From an uncultured Vampirovibrio sp. (GTDB lineage Bacteria > Cyanobacteriota > Vampirovibrionia > Gastranaerophilales > Gastranaerophilaceae): 64,000 nt of DNA. The notes under the pieces are model-generated. The model saw only the letters and a program-made list of their open reading frames with translations. It was not told where the DNA came from and searched no databases. This document shows, piece after piece, positions 25,289 through 34,866 of this stretch. How positions within the stretch are numbered: the first letter of the stretch is position 1; the number at the start of each line of letters is the position of its first letter. The position numbers were made by a program, and so were the translations under genes. The stretch covers positions 1 through 64,000 of the forward strand of contig CAJTWU010000006.1 of the NCBI GenBank assembly GCA_910579975.1, written 5' to 3'.

Positions 25289-25522
25289 ATGGCAAAACAA
25301 GATATGAACGATAGAAAAAAACGTAAGACTTGCTCATTCTGTGCAGATCACGTTGAACATATCGATTACAAAGATGCAGCTAAGTTGAAAAGATACTTAA
25401 CTGAAGCAGGAAAAATTATTCCAAGACGTGTAACAGGTAACTGTGCTGAACATCAGAGAATGATTGCTAAAGCTATTAAAAGAGCTAGAGAAGCTGCTAT
25501 CATTAACTACGTATTCGATTAA
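25289..25522 (+). CDS. rpsR: Ribosomal protein bS18
   Basis: The 77-residue protein has the S18 core: [19 protein letters not shown] with a CxxC pair, then [20 protein letters not shown], and the terminal helix [14 protein letters not shown] start it at the ATG at 25289 because an AGAAAGG ribosome site lies before it. An ATG 54 bases upstream would add 18 residues not found in the family. It keeps the two extra cysteines of the zinc-type S18. Last of rpsF-ssb-rpsR and followed by a terminator. Confidence 0.95.
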   Translation: MAKQDMNDRKKRKTCSFCADHVEHIDYKDAAKLKRYLTEAGKIIPRRVTGNCAEHQRMIAKAIKRAREAAIINYVFD

Positions 25523-25535
25523 TTATTGGTTTACA

Positions 25536-25567
25536 AAACGGCGAGGTGCGACCTTGCCGTTTTTTTG
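25536..25567 (+). terminator. Terminator after rpsR
   Basis: An ACGGCGAGGT arm pairs with ACCTTGCCGT (one G-T pair), followed by a run of seven T. Confidence 0.85.
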
Positions 25568-25585
25568 CTTAAAAAGGATGAAATT

Positions 25586-25765
25586 ATGGACAACAAAATC
25601 ACAATCAGATCAGACAGACAAGATGATTACACTTTCCAGTATAAAGGAGAGGATGTTACTTTAAGGGCAGGAAGCATTATTAGTATTGCTGATGGTTTAG
25701 CAGAAGTTGTTTTCCCTACCTGTAAGATGAAGATTGTTAAAAATCTGATTGTTATAAAAGATTAG
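25586..25765 (+). CDS. 59-residue protein of unknown function
   Basis: A small acidic-basic mixed protein starting MDNKITIRSDRQDDYTFQYK and ending MKIVKNLIVIKD. An AAAAGGATG ribosome site precedes the ATG at 25586, and a strong terminator follows within 15 bases. The alternating strands (DVTLRAGSIISIADGLAEVVF) suggest a small beta barrel. I do not recognise a family. The framing by two terminators supports it as its own transcription unit. Confidence 0.6.
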   Translation: MDNKITIRSDRQDDYTFQYKGEDVTLRAGSIISIADGLAEVVFPTCKMKIVKNLIVIKD

Positions 25766-25777
25766 TTAAGTTTTTTT

Positions 25778-25815
25778 ACGCGAGACGGTTTTTCAAAACC
25801 GTCTCGCGTTTTTTC
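25778..25815. terminator. Strong bidirectional-looking terminator
   Basis: A perfect 15-base stem, ACGCGAGACGGTTTT (25778-25792) with its complement (25795-25809), is flanked by seven T before it on the left and a T-run after it. The longest hairpin in this part of the window. Confidence 0.9.
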
Positions 25816-25816
25816 A

Positions 25817-25825
25817 TGTTAATAT
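25817..25825 (+). promoter_or_regulatory. Extended -10 of dprA (leaderless)
   Basis: TGtTAATAT is followed by six bases and the dprA ATG at 25832, with no Shine-Dalgarno. Confidence 0.45.
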
Positions 25826-25831
25826 AAAACA

Positions 25832-26908
25832 ATGAACACAAAATACTGGACAGCATTTTCTTCAATAGAGCAGCTTGATGCAACTTTCGTGAGGCGTCTT
25901 TATAACTATTTTGGCGATATTGAAACGGCATATAATTCCAAACTTTCTGATTTGCAGCAAATTGAGGGTTTGAGTGTAAGGCGTGCCGAGAATTTTATCG
26001 AGAAGCGAAAAGGAGTAAATCCTGATAAGACTCTTGATAATATACTTTCTCGCGGGATAAAGATTTTAACTTATGAAGATGAAAAATATCCTTATATGCT
26101 TCGTCATATTTCTGATCCTCCAACTTGTTTGTATTATAAAGGAGATTTGTTTTCCTGTAATTTGGAACGTACTGTTGCATTTGTTGGTTCAAGAAAAGCT
26201 AGTTTTACAGGAAAAGAGAGTGTTAGAAAAATTATTTCGGATTTAGCTAATACGGATGTTTGTATAGTTTCAGGATTAGCAGCTGGAATCGATGCTATTT
26301 CTCATCAGGCTGCGATTGAAAATAATCTTAAAACTATTGGTGTTATTGCAAGCGGTTTTGATTTTACTTATCCGTCTGCAAATAAATGGCTTTATGAAAA
26401 GATTGAAAATGGGTGCGGTGCGATTGTTACTGAATATTATCCGACATTTCAGCCAATAAAATTCAGATTTCCTCAAAGAAACAGGATTGTTACCGGTCTT
26501 TCTTATGGAACTGTTGTTGCCGAAGCTGCAATGAAAAGCGGAGCATTGATTAGTGCTAATCTTACTTTAGAACAAGGACGAGAGCTTATGTGCATACCGG
26601 GCTCTATTAATAATGTAAATACTGAAGGTGTTTACAAGCTATTGAAAGATGGTGCGACTATGGTTACGAAAGGAGAGGATATTCTTAATGCTTTAGATTG
26701 GGAAGTTGCACTTCAATCAAAACAAGAACAAATTCTATCAGATATTGAAAAACTTATTTTTGATATAATAGAAGTTGAACCGAAAGGTTTTGATGAAATA
26801 CAAGCCGTGACAAAGATGGATACGGATAAGCTTCTAATCTGTTTGACAGAGATGGAATTAAGCGGTTTAATAAAACAATCAGAGGGAGATAGGTATAGTA
26901 AAGCATGA
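25832..26908 (+). CDS. dprA: DNA processing protein DprA
   Basis: A 358-residue DprA (Smf), which loads RecA on incoming single-stranded DNA in natural transformation. An N-terminal helical domain with an HhH-like segment (LSDLQQIEGLSVRRAENF) is followed by the Rossmann core with VAFVGSRKASFTGKE, IVSGLAAGIDAISHQ, FRFPQRNRIVTGLS and GALISANLTLEQGRELMCIPG, and a C-terminal winged helix. It overlaps topA by four bases, a common dprA-topA pairing. A DprA suggests DNA uptake, although no other competence gene apart from an HhH protein at 36.3 kb is seen. Confidence 0.95.
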   Translation: MNTKYWTAFSSIEQLDATFVRRLYNYFGDIETAYNSKLSDLQQIEGLSVRRAENFIEKRKGVNPDKTLDNILSRGIKILTYEDEKYPYMLRHISDPPTCLYYKGDLFSCNLERTVAFVGSRKASFTGKESVRKIISDLANTDVCIVSGLAAGIDAISHQAAIENNLKTIGVIASGFDFTYPSANKWLYEKIENGCGAIVTEYYPTFQPIKFRFPQRNRIVTGLSYGTVVAEAAMKSGALISANLTLEQGRELMCIPGSINNVNTEGVYKLLKDGATMVTKGEDILNALDWEVALQSKQEQILSDIEKLIFDIIEVEPKGFDEIQAVTKMDTDKLLICLTEMELSGLIKQSEGDRYSKA

Positions 26909-29202
26909 CTGTAGCCGAAAAGAAAAGTAAAAAAGAAAAAGCGCTCGTAATAGTCGAGTCTCCAGCTAAATCCAAAACCATAAAGAAAATTCTTGGAGAT
27001 GGTTATCAAATAGAGGCAAGTTTTGGGCATATTAGAAATTTACCTCTCAAAGACCCTAAAACTGATAATCTCGGGTTTGATGTTAATAATAATTTTGAGC
27101 CTAAGTTTGAGATTATTCAGGGTAAGCAAAAAGTTGTTACTAAATTGAATGATTTAGCAAAACATTCTGATAAAATCTACCTCGCAGCCGACCCCGACCG
27201 TGAGGGAGAAGCTATTGCATGGCATGTTAGACAAGTATTAAAAGTACCTGATGATAAGATTTATCGTATAGTGTTCAACGAAATTACTCCAAAGGCGGTT
27301 AAACATTCTGTTGAAAATCCTCGTCCTATTGATATGGATATGGTTCAGGCGCAGCAGACAAGACAAATCTTAGATAAACTTGTAGGTTTTAAACTTTCTC
27401 CTGTATTATGGAAGCAGATTGGGAACAGAAATTTATCAGCAGGAAGGGTTCAGTCTGTTGCATTACGTATGATTTGTGAAAGAGAAGAAGAAATCGAAGC
27501 ATTTGTTCCTCAAGAATACTGGTCAATTCATGCGCTTTTATCCAAAGATGAGAAAACCTTTGAGGCTGAACTTTCTAAAATCAAAGGAAAAGCAGTTGAT
27601 AAAAATATACCAAATGCTGAAGAAGCACAAAAAATTGTAGATTTCTTAAAAAGTTATCCCGATGACTTTGATGTTACAAAAGTTACAAAGAAAAATACTA
27701 AACGTAAGCCAACGGCACCGTTTATTACTTCAACATTACAGCGTGCAGCAAGCTCAAAACTCGGGTTTGGTGTGCAAAAAACAATGCAGGTTGCTCAAAA
27801 ACTTTATGAAGGTATGGAAATTGATGGAACTCCGGTCGGTTTGATTACCTATATGAGAACAGACTCTGTTCGAGTTTCTGATGATGCTCAAGCAATGGCT
27901 AAAGATTTTATTACTACGAACTATGGTGATAAGTATTATCCTGAAAAAGCAAATAATTATGTTAAAGGCAAGCAAAATGTTCAAGATGCACACGAAGCTA
28001 TACGTCCTTCATATCCTGATAAAACGCCTGATAGCATTAAGCAGTATTTAGATAATGACCAATATAAACTTTATAAATTAATCTGGGAAAAGTTTATGTC
28101 TTCTCAAATGTCTCCGGCAGATATTGCTAATAAAACAGTAGAAATAACAGCCGGTGATTATACATTGAGAGCCGGTACAAGCAAAGTTATGTTTGACGGT
28201 TTTTTAAAAGTTTATAATGATGCTGATGAGGAAGAACAACAAGCTGAAGCAAAAATTCCTGATTTAGATGAGGGAGATAAGGTTAAGTGTCAAAAGGTTG
28301 AGCCTAAACAACACTTTACACAGCCTCCTCCAAGATATAATGAAGCCTCTCTTGTTAAAGCTCTGGAAGAACACGGTATCGGCCGTCCGTCAACATATGC
28401 TACTATTATTACGGTTATTCAGACCCGTAAGTATGTTGAAAAACGTGAAAAAGCTTTACATCCTACTCTTTTAGGAAGAACAGTTTGTAAGCAGCTTGTA
28501 AGCCAATTTGCCGATATTATGGATTATAAGTTTACAGCAGGCATGGAGGCAAAACTCGACCAGATTGCAGAAAAGAAATTAATCTGGAATATTGTTTTGA
28601 AAGATTTTTACACTCCATTTATGGAAGAAGTCAATGCTGTTATGAAAACTGCTGAAAGAGTTGTTATCGAAAGTGACAAACTTTGTCCTAATTGCGGGCG
28701 TAAAATGCTTGTTAGAACAAGCCGCACAGGGAACCAATTTTTAGGATGTTCCGGTTACCCTGAATGTAAAACAACTATTTCGATTAACTATTTGAATGAA
28801 CTTGAGTCTGAAGCAGAAGAGAATAAGCCGCAAGTAGTAGAAGAAAAATGTGAAAAATGTAATGGCGATATGCTCATGAAAACAGGACCTTATGGAAAGT
28901 ATCTTGAATGTGTTGAATGTAAAAACAGAAAGAGGTATATCCGTTCGACCGGTGTTAAATGTCCTAAGTGTGAAGAAGGCGAAATTATAGAAAAGAAATC
29001 AAAATCAGGGAAAATTTTCTTTGGTTGTAATAAATATCCTGATTGTTCTTTTGCTCTTTGGGACGAGCCTACAGGTGATAAGTGTCCTGAATGCGGTGAA
29101 CTTTTAGTAAAACGCGTTACTAAAAATGGCACATTTGAAAGCTGTTCAAGCAGAACCTGTTCTTATAAAAAGCAGATAGAAGAGCCTCAAGGTGAAGGTT
29201 AA
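26905..29202 (+). CDS. topA: DNA topoisomerase I
   Basis: The 765-residue type IA topoisomerase relaxes negative supercoils. Visible are the Toprim start ALVIVESPAKSKTIKKIL, AADPDREGEAIAWHVR, NLSAGRVQSVALR, the active tyrosine in LITYMRTDSVR, and EHGIGRPSTYA. Four C-terminal zinc ribbons follow, each CxxC...CxxC-like (CPNCGRK, CEKCNGD, CPKCEEG, CPECGEL); the last ends CSSRTCSYKK. Length is normal. The start overlaps dprA by four bases; the stop overlaps the stop of the convergent gene. Confidence 0.97.
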   Translation: MTVAEKKSKKEKALVIVESPAKSKTIKKILGDGYQIEASFGHIRNLPLKDPKTDNLGFDVNNNFEPKFEIIQGKQKVVTKLNDLAKHSDKIYLAADPDREGEAIAWHVRQVLKVPDDKIYRIVFNEITPKAVKHSVENPRPIDMDMVQAQQTRQILDKLVGFKLSPVLWKQIGNRNLSAGRVQSVALRMICEREEEIEAFVPQEYWSIHALLSKDEKTFEAELSKIKGKAVDKNIPNAEEAQKIVDFLKSYPDDFDVTKVTKKNTKRKPTAPFITSTLQRAASSKLGFGVQKTMQVAQKLYEGMEIDGTPVGLITYMRTDSVRVSDDAQAMAKDFITTNYGDKYYPEKANNYVKGKQNVQDAHEAIRPSYPDKTPDSIKQYLDNDQYKLYKLIWEKFMSSQMSPADIANKTVEITAGDYTLRAGTSKVMFDGFLKVYNDADEEEQQAEAKIPDLDEGDKVKCQKVEPKQHFTQPPPRYNEASLVKALEEHGIGRPSTYATIITVIQTRKYVEKREKALHPTLLGRTVCKQLVSQFADIMDYKFTAGMEAKLDQIAEKKLIWNIVLKDFYTPFMEEVNAVMKTAERVVIESDKLCPNCGRKMLVRTSRTGNQFLGCSGYPECKTTISINYLNELESEAEENKPQVVEEKCEKCNGDMLMKTGPYGKYLECVECKNRKRYIRSTGVKCPKCEEGEIIEKKSKSGKIFFGCNKYPDCSFALWDEPTGDKCPECGELLVKRVTKNGTFESCSSRTCSYKKQIEEPQGEG

Positions 29203-31016
29203 GCTACTGAATTGTCATTAAGATTTTCTACAGATTGTTTAATATAGTAGCTTCTGAATGTATTAAGCTGATTTCTTGTTTTTTCATCCATTGTTTTAGC
29301 AGCTGCAATAGCACTTGAACCATGAGAGATTTTATGGAAATTTAATATTTGTTCGGAGTTGCTAGCTGCTTCAAACTGAGAAAGTGCCCATTTTTTTGTA
29401 GCATTGCTTGCAGAGCTTGAGTTAAGTGAATCGATTGCTAAATCTAAAGTTTTAATATTATTATCTTTAGCATATTTTTTTACGTTTTTTACTCCGCCTT
29501 TGACGGCTTTTTCAAAAGTAGTTTTTTCTTCTTGTTCTTGCTCTGTAAAAACTTCTGTATTTTCTTTGGTTTTTTCTCTTAGCGGTGATGATACAACAGC
29601 TTTTGAAGATTTTATTTTAGGAGTAATGCTTTTTGTATTAACTTCTTCTATAACTGTTTTTTCTATTATAGTTTTAGTTTCGCTTTGAACTTGAGCTTTT
29701 GTTTGAGTTTGTGTTTTTACTTTTTCTGGTTCTGTTATTGTTGAAGAAGTTTTAATTACATTTGAGTAGTTATTGCCTGTAGCTTTATCAACAGTTTCTG
29801 TAAATTTACGGGTTGTAATCGGTAATGTGTCTTGATTTGCTTCTACATATGCAGAGGCGGTCTTGTAAACTTGTTCACGAATACCTAATTCTTGTGTATC
29901 ATTATCAATTTGTCCTAATACGTTATCAGGATTTGAGTAATTGTTATTAATGGAAGCACCAACCATAGCACCGGCATATTGAGAATATCTTACGCTATCA
30001 TAATAGCGTTGTTCTTCTGCAGTTAATGCTTCACCTCTTTGAACTTTTGTTTCTAAGCTTTGGATATAAGATTTAGTTTCAGATAAAGCTGCTAGAGAGT
30101 CTTCTTCAGACATATATTGAAATGCTGTTTGAGAGATTGTAAGGTTGTCATCTGTAGAGGTATATTGCCCTAAAGCATCTGATGAACATGTTATTGCCCT
30201 GTAGTTGTCACTAATTCCTTTGGCAACTTTCATTTGCGCATTCTGGTTATTTTGACAGCTCGAAATGCTTAATTTTGCAGCAAGGTTTCTTTTACTTGCT
30301 TCCAATTCTGAAATAGCAGCAGTTAATAAAGCTTTTTCATCAGGATTTTCAGTATCATTTAAAGCATAACCAAATGTTTTTAATGCATTATCGTAAGCTT
30401 TTTTTATTTTTTCAGGGTTACCGCTTGCAATTGCTTCTGCAACCATGTTTTTAAAATATTGTCTTACAGTTTCTGAGTTAACTTCTTCAAAACCGGCATC
30501 TTTTATTCTTTTGCTTAAGGTTTTATTTCTTCTGAATAAATTGTCAAAGAAGCTTCCCCCGGTTTGTAAGTATGTACAACGCTGATTAGCTTTTTTAGCG
30601 ATATTTTTTACGTCATCAATATTTCTATCTTGCCAGAAGAATGTAAAAGATTGATATTTTAAAACAAATTTTAAAGAGTCAATGTAACTTTTAATTTCTT
30701 CAGGAGATTTTTTTGCAAGCTCTTCTGATGAACATCCGGCAATTGTTTCAAGAAGTTGTGCTTTTTTTACATCTTCCATGCTCATTTTATATTCTTCACA
30801 TAATTCTTCAATTTGTTTGTAAATTGTTTCGATACTTTTATTGTTTTTTATTTCAATTGTGTCTTCGTTTTTCTGCTTTGCTTGAGTTTCTTTGCTAATC
30901 AGAGGAATATTTTCTTTTGATTTTGAAACTTCATATGTGCTTTGAGTAGCCACAAACTCTTTTACGGTTGTGACTGCTTTGTCTACTGCTCTGTTTAAAT
31001 AATCTAGTAAGCCCAT
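29199..31016 (-). CDS. Large unknown protein, helical, lysine/glutamate/serine-rich
   Basis: This 605-residue product starts MGLLDYLNRAVDKAVTT at 31016, where a GAGGA ribosome site precedes the ATG; a longer reading to 31157 lacks one. No signal peptide, membrane helix or catalytic motif is visible. Most of the chain is predicted helical with charged repeats and a threonine/glutamine-rich linker (about residues 440-520). The last 120 residues, KNVKKYAKDNNIKTLDLAID to the end, look like a small folded domain. Similar architecture is common in lineage-specific proteins of this group. No function is assigned. It is convergent with topA and divergent from bamA. Confidence 0.6.
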   Translation of the reverse strand: MGLLDYLNRAVDKAVTTVKEFVATQSTYEVSKSKENIPLISKETQAKQKNEDTIEIKNNKSIETIYKQIEELCEEYKMSMEDVKKAQLLETIAGCSSEELAKKSPEEIKSYIDSLKFVLKYQSFTFFWQDRNIDDVKNIAKKANQRCTYLQTGGSFFDNLFRRNKTLSKRIKDAGFEEVNSETVRQYFKNMVAEAIASGNPEKIKKAYDNALKTFGYALNDTENPDEKALLTAAISELEASKRNLAAKLSISSCQNNQNAQMKVAKGISDNYRAITCSSDALGQYTSTDDNLTISQTAFQYMSEEDSLAALSETKSYIQSLETKVQRGEALTAEEQRYYDSVRYSQYAGAMVGASINNNYSNPDNVLGQIDNDTQELGIREQVYKTASAYVEANQDTLPITTRKFTETVDKATGNNYSNVIKTSSTITEPEKVKTQTQTKAQVQSETKTIIEKTVIEEVNTKSITPKIKSSKAVVSSPLREKTKENTEVFTEQEQEEKTTFEKAVKGGVKNVKKYAKDNNIKTLDLAIDSLNSSSASNATKKWALSQFEAASNSEQILNFHKISHGSSAIAAAKTMDEKTRNQLNTFRSYYIKQSVENLNDNSVA

Positions 31017-31151
31017 AGAAATATCCTCTAAACTAATAAAGTTGTATTTTTCATGAAAATTGACTTTTTTTGAGTAAATGTAAATTTTTGTAACAGTAGA
31101 ATAAAACGGATATTTATGATACAATTCAGATATACACTTTGGAGTGGATAG

Positions 31152-33062
31152 TTGCAAAGTCTGTTTAATATATATAAAAATTTTATAGTATTAGTTTTTG
31201 CGCTGGGTATGATTTGGGTACCAGCCTCTTATGCTGTTGATGAAGAGCTTACAGACAAAGAAATTATGGAAGCACCGCTTGAGGAAGAGCAAGCATTTGA
31301 AACCAATACAGCATATATTAACGATATTGAAATTTTGGGTGCAAATATTATTAAACCAGAATTTATCTTAAAAAAAATGTCATTGCAGAAGGGTGATTTG
31401 TATGACAAAGACCTGATGCAGCAAGATTTGAAAACTATCTACAAACTCGGTTATTTTACCGAAAGAATGAAGGCAATTCCTATTAAAAATTCCAATGGTA
31501 CAATTTCTTTGAAAATTATTTTAGAGGAAAATGTGCCTGTTACCGACTTCACTATTGAAGGGAATACAGTAGTATCTTCTGATGAATTAATGCGTTATTT
31601 ACTTCCTTTAAAAGGCAAACCCCAAAATATAACAGACATCAACGCTGCTATGGAAAAAATTAATGCATGTTATTATTCAAAAGGTTACATTTTATCTAAA
31701 ATAGATTCAATCTATGATGATCCTGATGGTACATTAAACCTTAGTATTACAGAAGGTAAGATTAACAAAATTCTTATTTCCGGTAATGAAAAAACTAAAG
31801 AGTTTGTTGTAGAACGTAACATTATGACGGAGCCTGATACTGTTTATAATGAGAATATTATCAAACAGGATTTGGTAAGGCTATATTCTACCCAGGCATT
31901 CAAGGACGTAAATCGTACTATTGAGGTTTCTCAAGATGACCCTGATAAATTTGATATTACAATTGAATTAAAAGAGCAAAGAACTGCTGCAATTTCATTA
32001 GGCGGCGGTCTTGATTCTGCTACCGGTGCTTTTGGGTCGGTTGGTATTTCGGATAATAATTTTCGCGGTATGAACCAGAGAGTTTCATTAACCGGTCTTG
32101 TAGGTTCCGGTATTTTGATGAGTGACTCATCTATCAAATCTCATATGAATTATCAAGCTGAATTGAGTTTCTTTGAACCTCATTTTCTTAATGCAGATAA
32201 TTCTCTTATGAGTAAAATTTACTACAGGGATTTAGGTAGTTATCAAATTCCTCTGGCTATTGAACGAAGAATTGGTATAGAAAGTACTGTTGCACATCGA
32301 TTGAAGCTTAATCCTCACATGACAACAACTTTTACAACAGGTGTTGAACATATTCACTTATCAGAAGGCGACGCCGGTAATATTGCTAATCTTTACAATA
32401 AATACGGTTTAAATATTGCAGATAGAGCTAAACAGCTTGAAGGCGGTTTGTTCTTAAGACTTGCTCCCGGCATAGCTTATGATTCCAGGGATTCTGCAGT
32501 AAATCCTCGTAACGGTTCTCTTGTGTCTGCAAGATTTGAAGAAGCTTTTGGTTTAGATGGCTTTGGTAAAACAAATGGTCGTTTATTAGGTATGGCAAAA
32601 AGATATGTTCCTGTTGGGAAAAAATCTTCTTTAACATTTACCGGACGAGGCGGTTTGAAAGTACATGGAGACAATATGCCTGAAATTATGGCATACAGAC
32701 TCGGCGGTCCTTATACTGTTAGAGGTTATAAGGTTAACGGCGTAGGTACCGGTACTTCTTTTATCATGGGTTCTGCTGAATTAGCTACTCCATTGCCTTT
32801 TGTTGATAGATTTAAGGTTAATTTCTTACATAATTTGAGAATGACATTCTGGGTTGATGCCGGTAAAGTATTTAATCCTACAATTTCAAGTGCTTTGTAT
32901 GAAAGACCGCTTCATGCCATTACAGCTGGTGTAGGCTTGAAGATAACTATTCCAGGTGTTGGACCATTATCAATTGATTATGGTTTCCCTCTTACAAATC
33001 CGGGACCAAATGGTTCTCGTAACGGCTACTTTACATTTGGTGCCGGTGACATGATGTATTAA
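31152..33062 (+). CDS. bamA: Outer-membrane assembly factor BamA/Omp85
   Basis: A 636-residue Omp85 protein that inserts beta-barrels into the outer membrane. After a signal peptide (residues about 1-25) three POTRA domains follow, starting near INDIEILGANIIKPEFI, VTDFTIEGNTVVSSDEL and INKILISGNEKTKEFVVE; three is the cyanobacterial number rather than the five of E. coli. The barrel includes GGGLDSATGAFGSVGISDNN and the VRGY loop in GGPYTVRGYKV, and ends GAGDMMY. Start is TTG with a GGAG ribosome site. The skp-like gene follows after 33 bases. Clear proof that the organism is diderm. Confidence 0.95.
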   Translation: MQSLFNIYKNFIVLVFALGMIWVPASYAVDEELTDKEIMEAPLEEEQAFETNTAYINDIEILGANIIKPEFILKKMSLQKGDLYDKDLMQQDLKTIYKLGYFTERMKAIPIKNSNGTISLKIILEENVPVTDFTIEGNTVVSSDELMRYLLPLKGKPQNITDINAAMEKINACYYSKGYILSKIDSIYDDPDGTLNLSITEGKINKILISGNEKTKEFVVERNIMTEPDTVYNENIIKQDLVRLYSTQAFKDVNRTIEVSQDDPDKFDITIELKEQRTAAISLGGGLDSATGAFGSVGISDNNFRGMNQRVSLTGLVGSGILMSDSSIKSHMNYQAELSFFEPHFLNADNSLMSKIYYRDLGSYQIPLAIERRIGIESTVAHRLKLNPHMTTTFTTGVEHIHLSEGDAGNIANLYNKYGLNIADRAKQLEGGLFLRLAPGIAYDSRDSAVNPRNGSLVSARFEEAFGLDGFGKTNGRLLGMAKRYVPVGKKSSLTFTGRGGLKVHGDNMPEIMAYRLGGPYTVRGYKVNGVGTGTSFIMGSAELATPLPFVDRFKVNFLHNLRMTFWVDAGKVFNPTISSALYERPLHAITAGVGLKITIPGVGPLSIDYGFPLTNPGPNGSRNGYFTFGAGDMMY

Positions 33063-33095
33063 GGGTAAATAAAATTATTATAGGAGGTTTATATT

Positions 33096-33542
33096 ATGAA
33101 AAAAATGAAACTTGTTCTTGCAGCTATTGCAATTATAACTATGACAGGTGCTGTTAACGCAGCTGGTGTCGGATATATTGATTACGCTAAAGTAATTGAT
33201 AATTATGAATATGCAAAAAAAGCTACTAAAGAAGTAGATGCTAAAGGTTTGGAAATGCAGCAATATTTAGTAGATAAGGAAAAAGAGTATAAATCACTTG
33301 ATACTCCGTTGAAAAAGCAATCATTTGAAGAAAAAACTGCTGCTGAATTTAAAGCAAAAGAAGCTGCTTACGTTGCTTTAAAAACAAAACGCGAACAAGA
33401 AGTTTACACAAAAATCAGAGAGGCTGCTAAAGCTGTAATGGTAGAACAAAAACTGGATGCAGTTATGGATCAAAGAGGTGTTTTTGTTGGAGGACTTGAT
33501 ATTTCTGATATGGTAATTAATAAACTGAAAGGTGCAAAATAA
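33096..33542 (+). CDS. OmpH/Skp-like periplasmic chaperone
   Basis: A 148-residue protein with a signal peptide (MKKMKLVLAAIAIITMTGAVNA, cut after A), the start VGYIDYAKVIDNYEYAKKAT and a long charged coiled coil, ending MVINKLKGAK. This is the Skp plan: a small beta body with two helical arms that hold unfolded outer-membrane proteins. It lies just after bamA, the usual partner, with an AGGAGG ribosome site. Sequence alone is low-complexity, so the context carries much of the call. Confidence 0.85.
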   Translation: MKKMKLVLAAIAIITMTGAVNAAGVGYIDYAKVIDNYEYAKKATKEVDAKGLEMQQYLVDKEKEYKSLDTPLKKQSFEEKTAAEFKAKEAAYVALKTKREQEVYTKIREAAKAVMVEQKLDAVMDQRGVFVGGLDISDMVINKLKGAK

Positions 33543-33545
33543 CAG

Positions 33546-34865
33546 ATGAGAATAGTTGACCTTATTGAAAAGAAAAAACAAGGACAGGTTTTGTCAAAAG
33601 AGGAAATTAATTTTTTAATTAATTCATTAATGGATGAAACTGCACCTGATTATCAAATTGCAGCTTGGTTAATGGCGGTTTATTTTAAAGGCTTAACAGA
33701 AGATGAAACTGCATATTTAACTGAAGCAATGATTAATTCCGGAGAAGTTATCGACTTTGGAGATTTAACAGACTCAATAGTGGATAAACATTCTACAGGA
33801 GGCGTTGGAGATAAGGTCACTATTACATTAATACCACTTCTTGCTGCAGCCGGCATTCCTGTTGCTAAGTTGTCAGGCAAAGGTCTCGGACATACTGGTG
33901 GAACAATTGATAAATTGGAATCAATTCCAGGTTTTAATACTAAACTTACTATTCAGGAATTGATTGCACAGGTTAAGAAAATTAATGTAGCAATTGCTTC
34001 TCAAACACAAAATTTAACTCCGGCAGACGGTAAATTGTATGCACTTAGAGATGTTACTGCAACAGTTGATAGTATGCCGCTTATTGCCTCTTCAGTTGTT
34101 TCTAAAAAGATAGCTTCCGGAGCAAAGAATATTATTCTTGATGTAAAATACGGTTCAGGAGCATTTATGAAAACTCCTGAAGAAGCTGTTCAGTTATCAA
34201 AATTAATGGTGAATATAGGTAAAATTTTGAATAAATCAATTACGGCTGTAATAACATCAATGGAAGAGCCTCTGGGGCGTGCTGTTGGTAATTCTTTAGA
34301 AATAATAGAATCAATTGAGTTCCTGAAAGGGAACATTAAAGAAGGCGATGTCGCAGAATTAACTTATTCTTTTGCCTCTATAGCACTTGTTCAGCTTGGT
34401 ATGTATCATGATAAAAGCGCTGCAAAAGCTTATTTGAAAGAGCTTGTTCATTCAGGTAAAGCATTAGAAAAATTAAAAGAACTAATTGCAGCACAAGGTG
34501 GAAATCTGGAGATTGTTAATAATTACGATTTATTTGATCTCCCGGCATACAAAGTTGAATGTGAAGCTAAAAAAAGCGGTTATGTACATAATATAGATGC
34601 TTACAAAATTGCTTATGCTTGTAAAATTTTGGGAGCAGGAAGAGATAGAAAAACTGATCCTATTGACTATAGTGTAGGTGTTTATCTTAATAAAAAAAGT
34701 GGTCAAGGGGTAAATGAAGGGGATGTATTGTATACAATTTATTCTAATGACCCTGAAAAAACTAAAATTGCCCAAAGATATTGTGATGAAGCGTTTGATA
34801 TAGCAAAAGATAAGCCTGTGCAGCAGAATATGATTTATAAAATAATCAGAGCAGAGGAGAATTAA
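33546..34865 (+). CDS. Pyrimidine-nucleoside (thymidine) phosphorylase
   Basis: The 439-residue protein splits thymidine or uridine into base and pentose 1-phosphate. It has the family blocks MRIVDLIEKKKQGQVLSKEE, DKHSTGGVGDKVT (the conserved signature near residue 80), KLSGKGLGHTGGTIDKLES and AKNIILDVKYGSGAFMK. The lysine-rich C-terminal domain with GRDRKTDPIDYSVG is present. Whether it is DeoA or the broader Pdp cannot be read with certainty; its sequence looks closer to Pdp of Gram-positives. It starts four bases after the skp-like gene, so it is in the same transcript. Confidence 0.9.
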   Translation: MRIVDLIEKKKQGQVLSKEEINFLINSLMDETAPDYQIAAWLMAVYFKGLTEDETAYLTEAMINSGEVIDFGDLTDSIVDKHSTGGVGDKVTITLIPLLAAAGIPVAKLSGKGLGHTGGTIDKLESIPGFNTKLTIQELIAQVKKINVAIASQTQNLTPADGKLYALRDVTATVDSMPLIASSVVSKKIASGAKNIILDVKYGSGAFMKTPEEAVQLSKLMVNIGKILNKSITAVITSMEEPLGRAVGNSLEIIESIEFLKGNIKEGDVAELTYSFASIALVQLGMYHDKSAAKAYLKELVHSGKALEKLKELIAAQGGNLEIVNNYDLFDLPAYKVECEAKKSGYVHNIDAYKIAYACKILGAGRDRKTDPIDYSVGVYLNKKSGQGVNEGDVLYTIYSNDPEKTKIAQRYCDEAFDIAKDKPVQQNMIYKIIRAEEN

Positions 34866-34866
34866 C

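Noticed and set aside
31017..31157. Longer start for the large unknown at 29199-31016
   Set aside because: It would overlap the bamA start and promoter region, and the GAGGA site supports the ATG at 31016.
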